NCBI RefSeq assembly: GCF_023243115.1
Contig: NZ_CP085081.1
Location: forward strand, 4,490,001 to 4,554,000
Reading direction: 5' to 3'
Origin: Sediminicoccus sp. KRV36
GTDB taxonomy: Bacteria > Pseudomonadota > Alphaproteobacteria > Acetobacterales > Acetobacteraceae
Length of the DNA: 64,000 nucleotides
Both the position numbers and the translations under genes were made by a program. The notes beneath the pieces were generated by a model that was given only the letters and a program-made list of their open reading frames with translations, made no database searches and was not told the DNA's origin. This document shows positions 43,252-51,124 of this stretch, piece by piece; the first letter of the stretch is position 1; each line of letters opens with the position of its first letter.

Positions 43252-44247
43252 ATGCTGACAACCGACCGCCGCATGCTGTTCGCCGGCTCCGCCGCCCTCG
43301 CCACCGCGCTGGCCCTGCCCGCCGCCGCCCAGCAGGCCGCCGCCCCGGCAGCAGCCCAGCCGGCCACGCAGGCCCCTGGCTTTTATCGCTTCAAGGTGGG
43401 CGCCTGGACCATCACGACGGTGCATGATGGCTTCTTTCGCCGCCCGGTGGAGAACTTCGTGCGCAATGCGCCGCTGGACGATGTCCGCGCCGTCCTGGCG
43501 GACAGCTTCATGCCTGGCGACCAGCTGACCATTCCCTTCACCATCACCTTCGCCCAGCGCGGCGATACCTTCGTGGTGTTCGATGCCGGCAATGGCGTCA
43601 CCGCCGCAACGGCGACCAATGGCCGGATGATCGCCAACATGGCCGCCGCCGGCATCGACCCCGCGCGGATCACCCACGTCATCCACAGCCATTTCCATGG
43701 CGACCACATCAACGGCCTGCTCAATGCCGAGAATGGCCGCGCCTTCCCGAATGCCGAGGTCATCGTCCCCGCGCCGGAATGGGCCTGGTGGGCGGATGAG
43801 GGCAACACGACCCGCAGCCCAGAAGGCCAGCGCCCGACCTTCGCCAATGCGGCGCGCCGCTTCGCCCCCTACCAGGGCCGCGTGCGCCAGATCACGCCGG
43901 GTGGCGAGGTGCTGCCGGGCATCACCTCCATCGCCGCCTATGGGCATACGCCAGGGCACACCATCTTCCGGATCGCGGATGGCGCGGAGCAGATGATCTT
44001 CCTGGCCGATACGATGAACCGCCCGGAAATCATGGCCCGCCGCCCGGAATGGCAGATCGTCTTCGATTTTGACGGCGATGCCGCCGCCACCGGTCGCCGC
44101 CGCATCCTGGACATGGTGGCGACGGACCGCGTTCGCGTGACGGGCTACCACTTCCCCTTCCCGGCCAATGGGTACTTCGCGCGCCATGTCTCGGGCGGCG
44201 TGCAGGGCTTCATGTTCGTGCCCGCCGATTGGTCCAGCGCCGTCTGA
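43252..44247 (+). CDS. Exported MBL-fold metallo-hydrolase, first of a tandem pair
   Basis: A 331-residue metallo-beta-lactamase-fold protein. The N-terminus TDRRMLFAGSAALATALALP ending AAAQQ is a Tat-like signal. The metal motif HFHGDH is at 147-152 (VIHSHFHGDHING), followed by the third His in AYGHTPGHTIF and Asp in FLADTMN. The group resembles AHL lactonase or alkylsulfatase-like quorum-quenching MBL proteins, but the substrate cannot be read. GGGAGAGATCGTT precedes the ATG. Its downstream neighbour is a clear paralogue. Confidence 0.9.
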   Translation: MLTTDRRMLFAGSAALATALALPAAAQQAAAPAAAQPATQAPGFYRFKVGAWTITTVHDGFFRRPVENFVRNAPLDDVRAVLADSFMPGDQLTIPFTITFAQRGDTFVVFDAGNGVTAATATNGRMIANMAAAGIDPARITHVIHSHFHGDHINGLLNAENGRAFPNAEVIVPAPEWAWWADEGNTTRSPEGQRPTFANAARRFAPYQGRVRQITPGGEVLPGITSIAAYGHTPGHTIFRIADGAEQMIFLADTMNRPEIMARRPEWQIVFDFDGDAAATGRRRILDMVATDRVRVTGYHFPFPANGYFARHVSGGVQGFMFVPADWSSAV

Positions 44248-44257
44248 CCACCTGCCC

Positions 44258-44278
44258 GCCGGCGCAAGGCCGGCTTTT
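44258..44278 (+). terminator. Weak intercistronic terminator-like hairpin
   Basis: GCCGGC, loop GCAAG, GCCGGC, then TTTT, between the two MBL-fold genes. The stem is only 6 bp and the T-run only four, so partial termination or processing is more likely than full termination. Confidence 0.45.
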
Positions 44279-44305
44279 GCCAGACACTCCATGAGGAAAC
44301 ATGTC

Positions 44306-45280
44306 ATGACAGAACGCCGTCACCTGCTTGTTGCCAGCGCTGCCTTGCTCGCTGCCCCGGCCTTGATCGGCCGGGCGCGGGCTCAAACCGCGGCGCCAGC
44401 CGGCCCAGCCCAGGCCCCGGGGTTTTATCGCTTCCGGGTGGGCAGCTTTATTGCCACCACCGTGTGGGATGGCTTCGCCCCGCGCCAGAATCCAGGCACC
44501 GGCTGGATCACCAATGCCGACCAGGCCGCCGTCGAGGGTGCGTTGCGGGACGCGATGCTCTCCACCACGCGGCTGGACAATCCCTTCATCGTGACCTTCC
44601 TGGAGACGCCCGCCGGCCTCACCATGTTCGACAGCGGCACGGGCGGGCAATTGGCGCCCACCGCCGGCAGGATGCGGGAGAATCTCACCGCCGCCGGAAT
44701 TGATCCCGCGCGGGTGACGCGAATCGTGGTCAGCCATTTCCACGGCGATCACATCACCGGGCTGACCACGGCCGAGAATGTCGCGCTGTTCCCCAACGCG
44801 CAGGTCTTTGTTCCTGAGGTGGAATGGGCGTTCTGGGCCGATGCCAGCAACGAATCCCGCGTGCCGCAGGCGCAGCGCAGCACCTTCGCCAATGTGACGC
44901 GCCGCTTTGGCCCTTATCAGGGCAAGATCGAGCGCTTCGCGGCCGGGGCGGAAATCCTGCCGGGCGTGCGCGCCGTGGCCGCCTATGGCCACACGCCCGG
45001 CCACACGATCTTCCATGTGGCCGATGGCACGGAGCAGCTTTTCGTCACCGCCGATACCTCTTCCCGCCCCGAGCTCTTCCTGCGCAATCCTGGTTGGAGC
45101 AGCATCTTCGACATTGACGGGCCGACCGCGACCGCCAGCCGCGTGGCCATCTTCACCCGCATCGCGGCCGAGCGCGCGCGGATGACGGCATATCATTTCC
45201 CCTTCCCGGCCAATGGCTTCATCCAGCGCATGGGGGATGGCTTCCGCTTCGTGCCGGCGGATTGGAGCAATGCCATTTGA
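44306..45280 (+). CDS. Exported MBL-fold metallo-hydrolase, second of a tandem pair
   Basis: A 324-residue paralogue of the preceding gene. The signal region TERRHLLVASAALLAAPALI ends in ARAQT and is Tat-like. HFHGDH (144-149), GHTPGHTIF and the late YHFPFPANGF block are shared with its partner, as are the APGFYRF entry and the closing FVPADWS. I start at 44306, six bases after AGGAAA; an in-frame ATG at 44291 would include the ribosome site. Divergence of the WDGFAPRQNPGTG loop suggests a different substrate. Confidence 0.9.
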   Translation: MTERRHLLVASAALLAAPALIGRARAQTAAPAGPAQAPGFYRFRVGSFIATTVWDGFAPRQNPGTGWITNADQAAVEGALRDAMLSTTRLDNPFIVTFLETPAGLTMFDSGTGGQLAPTAGRMRENLTAAGIDPARVTRIVVSHFHGDHITGLTTAENVALFPNAQVFVPEVEWAFWADASNESRVPQAQRSTFANVTRRFGPYQGKIERFAAGAEILPGVRAVAAYGHTPGHTIFHVADGTEQLFVTADTSSRPELFLRNPGWSSIFDIDGPTATASRVAIFTRIAAERARMTAYHFPFPANGFIQRMGDGFRFVPADWSNAI

Positions 45281-45355
45281 TCGGCCTTGCCTATCGCGGC
45301 TATTGATTTCTTGCCCTCACGCCTATTGAGGGCCGCGCGCTAATTCTTCTCTCAC

Positions 45356-45377
45356 CGGCGGGGAAATCCCCCCGCCG
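45356..45377 (+). other. 5' leader hairpin before the small secreted protein gene
   Basis: CGGCGGGG, loop AAAT, CCCCCCGCCG: a very stable GC hairpin about 20 bp before the ATG at 45398. A second inverted pair GCCCTCA/TGAGGGC lies at about 45313-45333. No T-run follows either, so they more likely affect mRNA stability than end transcription. Confidence 0.5.
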
Positions 45378-45397
45378 CCGAGACGAGGAAGATCCCC

Positions 45398-45670
45398 ATG
45401 CGCCGCTTCACCCTGACCGCCGCCCTGCTGATCGCCGGTTTCGCTGGCGCGGCCTTCGCCCATGGCGCCGCCGCGCAGGGCATCGCGCCGAATGGCGTGG
45501 TGTTCGGCCAGGGCTGGAACCTGCCGCAGGATTTCTCGACGCTGGAGCGGATGCAGGCCGCCCAGGGCTCCGGCACCGCGGCCGAGCGCGCCGCCCGCGC
45601 CGCCCGCCAGGCCCAGTTCAACCGCAACTTCCCGGGCACGCCCATCCGCCGCACCAGCGCCAGCCGCTGA
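45398..45670 (+). CDS. Small secreted hypothetical protein
   Basis: A 90-residue protein with a clear signal peptide (MRRFTLTAALLIAGFAGAAF, cut after AFA or AQG at residues 21-27) and a short mature part, GIAPNGVVFGQGWNLPQDFS followed by an Ala/Arg-rich helix. GACGAGGAAGATCCCC precedes the ATG, which supports translation. No family is recognised. The 226-bp gap after it contains only imperfect GC hairpins and nothing I can name. Confidence 0.65.
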   Translation: MRRFTLTAALLIAGFAGAAFAHGAAAQGIAPNGVVFGQGWNLPQDFSTLERMQAAQGSGTAAERAARAARQAQFNRNFPGTPIRRTSASR

Positions 45671-45896
45671 ACTTCGCCGCCCGCCACCGAGCCGGCCGGA
45701 GCAGCCCGGATGCCTCTGCGCCAGTGCCCTGGAGCAGGTGTCCTGGAGCAGGGGCCAGGCAGCATCGCTCCCTGGCGGATGAAGTGCCCAGGGCCTGGGG
45801 CCTTTGTCGTGCCGCATGATCCGGGATGTTCACGCCTTGCCGCCCTTGCAGGCTGATCCGCAAGGCGCGTGATACCAAGCCGGTCGCGCCGCGCCG

Positions 45897-46466
45897 CTAT
45901 CGCGGCAGGCAGGGGCCCAGCAGGGCGCGCAGCCGCGCCGCATCCTCGGCACTGGCCTCCAGCCGCGCCGTGATGGCAGGCCCGCCGGCGCGTGTGTTCC
46001 CCTGGGTCCAGATGAGGTGCGAGGCCCCGGTGGTCAGCGGCGCGAGGAGCCGGCTCAACTCAGCGAGGCGGGCCGCATCGCGCCGGCGCGCCGCATTGAC
46101 GCTGAAGATGAAGGGCGAATCCGCATCCACGCCGATCGAACCGCTGACCATGGCGCGCATCGCGCCTGAGCCGGCTTCCGCTGCGCTCTCCAACTGGGTG
46201 AGGCGTCCCGCCCGTGCATCCGGACCTTCAAAGGGATCAAAATCGAACACCGCGCGCAGCGTGTCATGCGCCGGCACCACAAGGTCCAGGCCAAGCACAC
46301 CCGTGATATCAGGCCCGCGGCTGGCGGAGCAGAGGAAGGTGAAGCGCACCGCGCGCTGATCTGTCCCCGTGCGCGCCTGGCCGCCCAGGGTCATGCTTTC
46401 CGACGATTCCGCAAAGCCGGGGCTGGCCCAGGCAAGGAGAACGGCAAGCCAGAGAAAAGCGCGCAT
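45897..46466 (-). CDS. Secreted hypothetical protein
   Basis: A 189-residue protein with a signal peptide (FLWLAVLLAWASPGFA, cut near residue 19) and a mature part starting ESSESMTLGGQARTGTDQRA. Two Cys (LFCSAS-like FLCSAS and GPCLPR near the end) could form a disulfide. The pattern of a beta-rich exported domain is suggested by alternation of hydrophobic residues, but I do not recognise the family. It stands alone on the minus strand. Confidence 0.65.
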   Translation of the reverse strand: MRAFLWLAVLLAWASPGFAESSESMTLGGQARTGTDQRAVRFTFLCSASRGPDITGVLGLDLVVPAHDTLRAVFDFDPFEGPDARAGRLTQLESAAEAGSGAMRAMVSGSIGVDADSPFIFSVNAARRRDAARLAELSRLLAPLTTGASHLIWTQGNTRAGGPAITARLEASAEDAARLRALLGPCLPR

Positions 46467-46579
46467 CGTTTGGATATTAGAGCATCATGCGTTGAAGCGG
46501 TATCGCTTCGGTCGTTCAGGACATCTGAAAAGCAACCCGCTGGAGCTTGCGCCGCCAACGGCCGCGCGTGGGACGTGCG

Positions 46580-46760
46580 CAGCAGCCGCTGAAAACCCGC
46601 GTGACGAAATCGAGGGGCCAGCCCCTCGAACACCCCGGCAGGAAACGCGTTTCCTGCACCTTCATCAGGGGATTTGTACAAGCGAAGTTCCAAGAAATCG
46701 GGTTTGCTGGTGGGGTTGGCCGCAAAGCGGAGACAACGCGAGGGGGCAAAGCCCTCTCAC
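46580..46760. repeat. Dispersed intergenic repeat, copy 2
   Basis: This block, in the 461-bp gap 46467-46927, matches copy 1 at 2371-2550 in the same orientation. The palindromes are conserved: CGAGGGGC-CA-GCCCCTCG at 46611-46628 is identical and GCAGGAAAC-GC-GTTTCCTGC at 46638-46657 differs only in its 2-nt centre, while the sequence between 46670 and 46705 is diverged. Conservation of stems with drift of linkers suggests that structure matters. No gene is seen in the gap. Confidence 0.75.
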
Positions 46761-46927
46761 CGTCAGACCGGTTTCAGCAGCCCCAGAGGCACGGGTCATG
46801 TCCGGTGAAGTGACCGGATAAGCCGCTCGGATTGCCATGCTCACCCGGACGCGCATCCATCCGGCTCGGTGTATGCCGTGCGGTGGGGCCGCGTTGCCAC
46901 CGCCCGCGGAACGCGGCAAGAAAGGCC

Positions 46928-47959
46928 ATGTCCGAGAGCACCGATATCGAATTCCTGCTGGGCCAGCGCGGCACCTCGCATGCGCTGGGCGCCTGGGTCA
47001 TTGGCCTCGCCTTCGGGCGGGAGGGCCGCTCACTTCATGCCGGCCTTGGTGACGGCACGGTGCGGGTCGCCCAGGTCAGCGCGCCCGCGGATTGGCTGAG
47101 CGTGCCGGCGCATAAAGGCGCCGTGCTCTCCCTCTGCGCCGATGGCCAGGATGGCGCGCTGACCGGTGGCGATGATGGCCGCGTGATGCGCATCGCCCCC
47201 GATGGCACGGCCACGGAACTCGCCAAATTCGGCAGCAAATGGGTGGAGCATGTGGTGGCGCATGAAAGCGGCATCCGGGCCGCTTCCGTCGCCAAGGCCG
47301 TGCATGTTCTCGACGCGAAGGGCGCCACCCTGAAATCGCTGGCGCATCCCTCCACGGTCGGCGGCATTGCCTTTGACATGAAGGGGAAGCGCGTCGCCGC
47401 CAGCCATTACAACGGCGCCTCGCTCTGGTTCGTGAATGCGAAGGAAGACAAGCCGCGCCTGCTGGAATGGAAGGGCAGCCACGCAGCCATCGCCATCCAT
47501 CCCGAGGGGGGGCATGTCGTCACCGCCATGCAGGAAATGTCGTTGCATGGCTGGCGGCTGAGCGATGGGCAGCACATGCGCATGTCCGGCTATCCGTCCA
47601 AGACGCACAGCCTTTCCTTCACGCACAAGGGAAAGTGGCTGGCCACCAGCGGCGCCGAGGCGGTGGTGCTCTGGCCGTTTTTCGGCGGCGGGCCGATGGG
47701 CAAGGCGCCCACCGAACTCGCCGGCGGCGATGGCGTGATGTGCACCCAGGTGCTGTGCCACCCCGTGCATGAGATGGTGGCCGCCGGCTTCGAGGATGGC
47801 CTCGTGCTGCTCGCCGACATCAATACGGGGCGGGTCCTGCCGGTGGCCCCGCCCGGGCATGGGGGGGTTTCCGCCCTGGCCTGGAACCCCGCCGGCTCCC
47901 ACCTCGCCTTCGGAACCGAAAGCGGTTTCGTCGGCATCCTGGACCTCTCCGCCCGATGA
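46928..47959 (+). CDS. WD40 repeat-containing protein
   Basis: A 343-residue predicted seven-bladed beta-propeller without signal peptide. Degenerate WD-type blades can be followed: WVIGLAFGREGRSLHAGLGD, AHKGAVLSLCADGQDGALTG, HPSTVGGIAFDMKGKRVAAS, KTHSLSFTHKGKWLATSG and GVSALAWNPAGSHLAFGTES. Such proteins are scaffolds for protein-protein contact. Stop and start overlap (ATGA) with the aldo/keto reductase gene. ATG at 46928 follows AAGAAAGGCC; related alphaproteobacterial proteins are annotated simply as WD40 proteins. Confidence 0.85.
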   Translation: MSESTDIEFLLGQRGTSHALGAWVIGLAFGREGRSLHAGLGDGTVRVAQVSAPADWLSVPAHKGAVLSLCADGQDGALTGGDDGRVMRIAPDGTATELAKFGSKWVEHVVAHESGIRAASVAKAVHVLDAKGATLKSLAHPSTVGGIAFDMKGKRVAASHYNGASLWFVNAKEDKPRLLEWKGSHAAIAIHPEGGHVVTAMQEMSLHGWRLSDGQHMRMSGYPSKTHSLSFTHKGKWLATSGAEAVVLWPFFGGGPMGKAPTELAGGDGVMCTQVLCHPVHEMVAAGFEDGLVLLADINTGRVLPVAPPGHGGVSALAWNPAGSHLAFGTESGFVGILDLSAR

Positions 47960-48792
47960 GCACGCCCCTGCTGACCACCGCCCGAATGACCATGCCTGCC
48001 CTGGGCCTCGGCACCTGGCCGCTCAAGGGACAGGATTGCGAGGAGGCCGTGGAATCGGCCCTGGGCCTGGGCTACCGGCACATTGATACGGCCGAGATGT
48101 ATGGCAATGAAGCTGCCGTCGGCGCCGGCCTTGCCACCAGCGGCATCCCGCGCGGCGATATCTTCCTCACCACGAAGATCTGGCATGACAAGCCCGAGGG
48201 GCCAGCCTTCCGCGCCGCCTTCACCGCCTCGCTGGAGCGGCTCAAGCAACCTTATGTGGATCTTTTGCTGGTGCATTGGCCCTCGCCCGCGCTGAACCTG
48301 CCCTCCGTGCTGACGGCACTGGCCGAGATCCATGCGGCGGGGCTGGCCCGGGCTGTCGGCGTCTCGAACTTCCCGAGTGCCCTGCTGCGGCAGGCCCTGG
48401 CGCTCGACATCGCCCCCATCGCCTGCCTGCAGGTGGAGCAGCACGCCATGCTCGGCCAGCAAACCCTGCTCGACATCACGCAGCCGGCCGGAATTGTGAT
48501 GACCAGCTATACCCCCCTCGGCAAGGGTGAGGTTCTGGAGCACCCGGTGCTGACCGGCATCGCCGCCCGCCTCGGTGCCACGCCGGCCCAGGTGGCGTTG
48601 GCCTATCTGCTCTCCAAGAACCTGGTCGCGGCCGTGCCCAAGGCCCGCAGCGCAGCCCGCCAGGCGGAGAACCTGGCCGCCACGCGGCTTGTGCTGAGCG
48701 CGACGGATCTCGCGGCCCTCCCGGCCCTGCCGAAGAACCGGCGCTTCGTGAACCCGGAATTCGCTCCGGCCTGGGACCCGCCCTCGGCATAA
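47956..48792 (+). CDS. Aldo/keto reductase (2,5-diketo-gluconate reductase-like)
   Basis: A 278-residue NADPH-dependent AKR. Catalytic tetrad: Asp and Tyr in HIDTAEMYGNEAAVG (near residues 40-50), Lys in FLTTKIWHD and His in LLLVHWPSPALNLPS (near 105). The AKR signature VGVSNFPSALLRQAL and the cofactor-binding end VPKARSAARQAENLAATRLV are present. Reduction of small aldehydes or ketoacids is likely. It is coupled to the WD40 gene. Confidence 0.93.
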   Translation: MSTPLLTTARMTMPALGLGTWPLKGQDCEEAVESALGLGYRHIDTAEMYGNEAAVGAGLATSGIPRGDIFLTTKIWHDKPEGPAFRAAFTASLERLKQPYVDLLLVHWPSPALNLPSVLTALAEIHAAGLARAVGVSNFPSALLRQALALDIAPIACLQVEQHAMLGQQTLLDITQPAGIVMTSYTPLGKGEVLEHPVLTGIAARLGATPAQVALAYLLSKNLVAAVPKARSAARQAENLAATRLVLSATDLAALPALPKNRRFVNPEFAPAWDPPSA

Positions 48793-48861
48793 GCCGAAGG
48801 TCGAAGATTTTCCCCGGGGGCGCTATGATCCGCCCCGGGCAGACACATGGAGGACCTTCAA

Positions 48862-49275
48862 ATGTCGCAAGCGGAGGAAGAGGAGGAGGGCTTCGATCTC
48901 GGCATCAGCCTGGAGATCGTCGCGACCGTCGTAGACCTGGCCAATGCCGTGCAAGAGGCCGAGGAGGCCCGCATCGGCGGCGATGACGATGATGAGGAAC
49001 TCGATGACGACGAGGAAGACGAAATCACCGAGGAGATGCTCACCGATTACATCGACGAGCTGAACGAGGAGCAGCAGGTGGCGCTCATCGCGCTCGCCTG
49101 GATGGGACGCGGCGATTACGAGCCGGAGGAATGGCAGGAGGCGCTGAAACTCGCCGCCGAGCGCAATGCCCGCGGCGATGCCAGCGCCTATCTTTCAGGC
49201 CTGGAAGGCCTGGCCGATCTTCTGACCGAAGGAGCCGGCGCCTTCGGCCTCGCCATCGAAGAAGTGGAACGCTGA
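48862..49275 (+). CDS. DUF3775 domain-containing acidic protein
   Basis: A 137-residue very acidic protein: an N-terminal glutamate run and an Asp/Glu tract at about 40-57, then a DUF3775 domain with LNEEQQVALIALAWMGRGDY and EPEEWQEALKLAAERNARGD. The family is of unknown function and common in alphaproteobacteria. The start at 48862 is chosen because GGAGGACC lies just before it. Confidence 0.85.
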   Translation: MSQAEEEEEGFDLGISLEIVATVVDLANAVQEAEEARIGGDDDDEELDDDEEDEITEEMLTDYIDELNEEQQVALIALAWMGRGDYEPEEWQEALKLAAERNARGDASAYLSGLEGLADLLTEGAGAFGLAIEEVER

Positions 49276-49367
49276 GGCAGGGTTGGCCTGGCTGTTCAGC
49301 CTGAGCGCGTCACGCTGACAGCAGCGCCGCGGCAGAGGCCTTCCAGCCGCTGCCAGGCGCGCGGCGC

Positions 49368-49964
49368 TCAGTCTTTGCGCGGAAACATCGCGGCTTCGAC
49401 CATGGCGCAGATGGCGTGGCCCAGGACCTCATGCCCTTCCTGAATGGAGGGCGTTGATGCGCTGGGGATCCGGATCAGCAGGTCACACAGGGCAGCCAAT
49501 TCCGCCGTCCCGGGTCCGTTCCCGGTAAAGCCCACGGTGAGGATGCCCCGCTCACGCGCGGCGCGCATGGCCGCGTGAATATTCGCCGAGCGGCCCGAGG
49601 TTGTCAGCCCGAACAGGACATCACCCTTCTGGCCCAGCGCCTCCACCTGGCGGGAAAAGACGCGGTCATAGCCATAGTCATTGCCGATGCCGGTCAGGAT
49701 GGAGCTGTCGGTACTGAGCGCGATGGCCGCGAGGCCAGGGCGATCATAATGGAAGCGGCTCACCAACTCCCCCGCCCAATGCTGCGCATCGGCGGCGCTG
49801 CCGCCATTGCCGCAGATCATCACCTTGCCACCCGCGCGAAGGGCGGCGATGCAGGCTTCGGCGGCGCGCGTCGCGGCCTCCTGCATGGCCGTATCGGCTT
49901 CCATCCGCGCCATCAGGGCGGCGGAGGCGCGGACCGCGCCCAGGATCGTGACGGCTTCGGCCAT
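49368..49964 (-). CDS. gmhA: Phosphoheptose isomerase (SIS domain)
   Basis: A 198-residue sugar isomerase converting sedoheptulose 7-phosphate to glycero-manno-heptose 7-phosphate, the first step of heptose synthesis for LPS core or glycans. GmhA motifs are MICGNGGSAADAQHWAGELV (near residue 50), ALSTDSSILTGIGNDYGYDR, LTTSGRSANIHAA and the catalytic C-terminal region IPSASTPSIQEGHEVLGHAI. Length is normal. The glycan-type genes to its right share its strand. Confidence 0.95.
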   Translation of the reverse strand: MAEAVTILGAVRASAALMARMEADTAMQEAATRAAEACIAALRAGGKVMICGNGGSAADAQHWAGELVSRFHYDRPGLAAIALSTDSSILTGIGNDYGYDRVFSRQVEALGQKGDVLFGLTTSGRSANIHAAMRAARERGILTVGFTGNGPGTAELAALCDLLIRIPSASTPSIQEGHEVLGHAICAMVEAAMFPRKD

Positions 49965-50044
49965 GGGTCAGATACCGTTCTGCTCGGCCGCCCCGATCGC
50001 GCAACATGCGCCATGCGGCCAAAGGGTGGGAGGGGCGTGGCGCG

Positions 50045-51124
50045 TCACTGCGCCACATAGCGCTCCAGCCAGTCGAGGTCCGGGCAGAGCAGGAATTCGT
50101 CCCGGCGGTCGGGGCGCATCAGGGCGCGATGCAGGGCGGTATTGATTTCCACGCCATCCAGCAGGGGCTGCGGCTCATGCGCCGCATCGAAGGCGACGAC
50201 ATGCGGGAAGGCCGCCACACAGGCGGCCAGCAAGTCCCGTGGCCCAGGGCCAGCCTCGCTGAGCAGTTCCGCGAGGTCGAAGCTGACGATGGTCAGGACC
50301 CCGCGTTCCAGCAGCCATGGCGCCATTTCGGGCGCCCGGCGCGCGGCATCAGCCTCGTTCAGTCGTAGAAAATCGAGGCGCTGCAGGCTCTCGCGCTGCA
50401 TGGCCTCCTGCACCTGGCCCATCGAAATTGCGCGCGCCGAGGCCGCTTCCAACCCATTATCGGCGAGATTCTCCGCAAGCGCCGCTGCCCGCCGCAGCGA
50501 AGCCTCATGGGCGATCAGCGCGGCATGGCGCGGCGCACCGGCGGCCAGACCGAGCGTGTTGACGCCGATGCCGGCCCCTGCCTCCAGCAGGACGCGGCCA
50601 GCACCACCATCGGGCCAGGCGGCACGCAGCAAGGCGGCCAACCGAGGTGCAAGGCCGGGGGCAGCGATGAATTCGGGCTCGCGGCTGTCGCCCTTCAGTG
50701 AGTAATCCTGGCCAAGCAGCCGGATGCTGCGGCTGCGCGGGCCATCCGGGCGCGGCAGCCGGTGCGCGATCTCAGCGCTGCCGAGCAGGAAGCGCCGCAG
50801 GGCGCGCAAGCTGGGGCAACGCAGCCGCAGCAGCTGAACCTGCTCATCATCCGGCGCCGTCCCGTCGCGCAGCATCAGGCAGGCGCGGACCGCCTCATCC
50901 GTCGCCTGATTGTCAATCCAGCCGCCCCGCTCCGGGAAATCGGCCATCGCAAGTGCCGCCATCTCCGGGCTGACCAGGATCCCCTCGCGCAGGGCCCGCA
51001 GGCTGCCGGCCCCGCACCAGGCCTCGATCACCGCCTCGCTTTCAGGGTCCCGGCCGAGCAGGAAGCGATATCCCCACCGGACCATGGGTGGGGTCAGCCG
51101 CTCATCGGCCTCACTCAATTCCAA
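50045..51124 (-). CDS. FkbM-like protein, probably degenerate methyltransferase
   Basis: A 359-residue paralogue of the next gene to the right. The N-terminal region (VRWGYRFLLGRDPESEAVIE, about 15-35, and the following helices) and the FkbM-like Rossmann start LLEAGAGIGVNTLGLAAGAP are shared. The second methyltransferase motif is altered: where the partner has FEPDERN and LKIDVEGGE, this one has HEASLRR and LRLNEADAA. SAM-binding acids and the catalytic loop therefore appear lost. It may be a non-catalytic partner. Its start overlaps the stop of the partner by 10 bp. Confidence 0.75.
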   Translation of the reverse strand: MELSEADERLTPPMVRWGYRFLLGRDPESEAVIEAWCGAGSLRALREGILVSPEMAALAMADFPERGGWIDNQATDEAVRACLMLRDGTAPDDEQVQLLRLRCPSLRALRRFLLGSAEIAHRLPRPDGPRSRSIRLLGQDYSLKGDSREPEFIAAPGLAPRLAALLRAAWPDGGAGRVLLEAGAGIGVNTLGLAAGAPRHAALIAHEASLRRAAALAENLADNGLEAASARAISMGQVQEAMQRESLQRLDFLRLNEADAARRAPEMAPWLLERGVLTIVSFDLAELLSEAGPGPRDLLAACVAAFPHVVAFDAAHEPQPLLDGVEINTALHRALMRPDRRDEFLLCPDLDWLERYVAQ

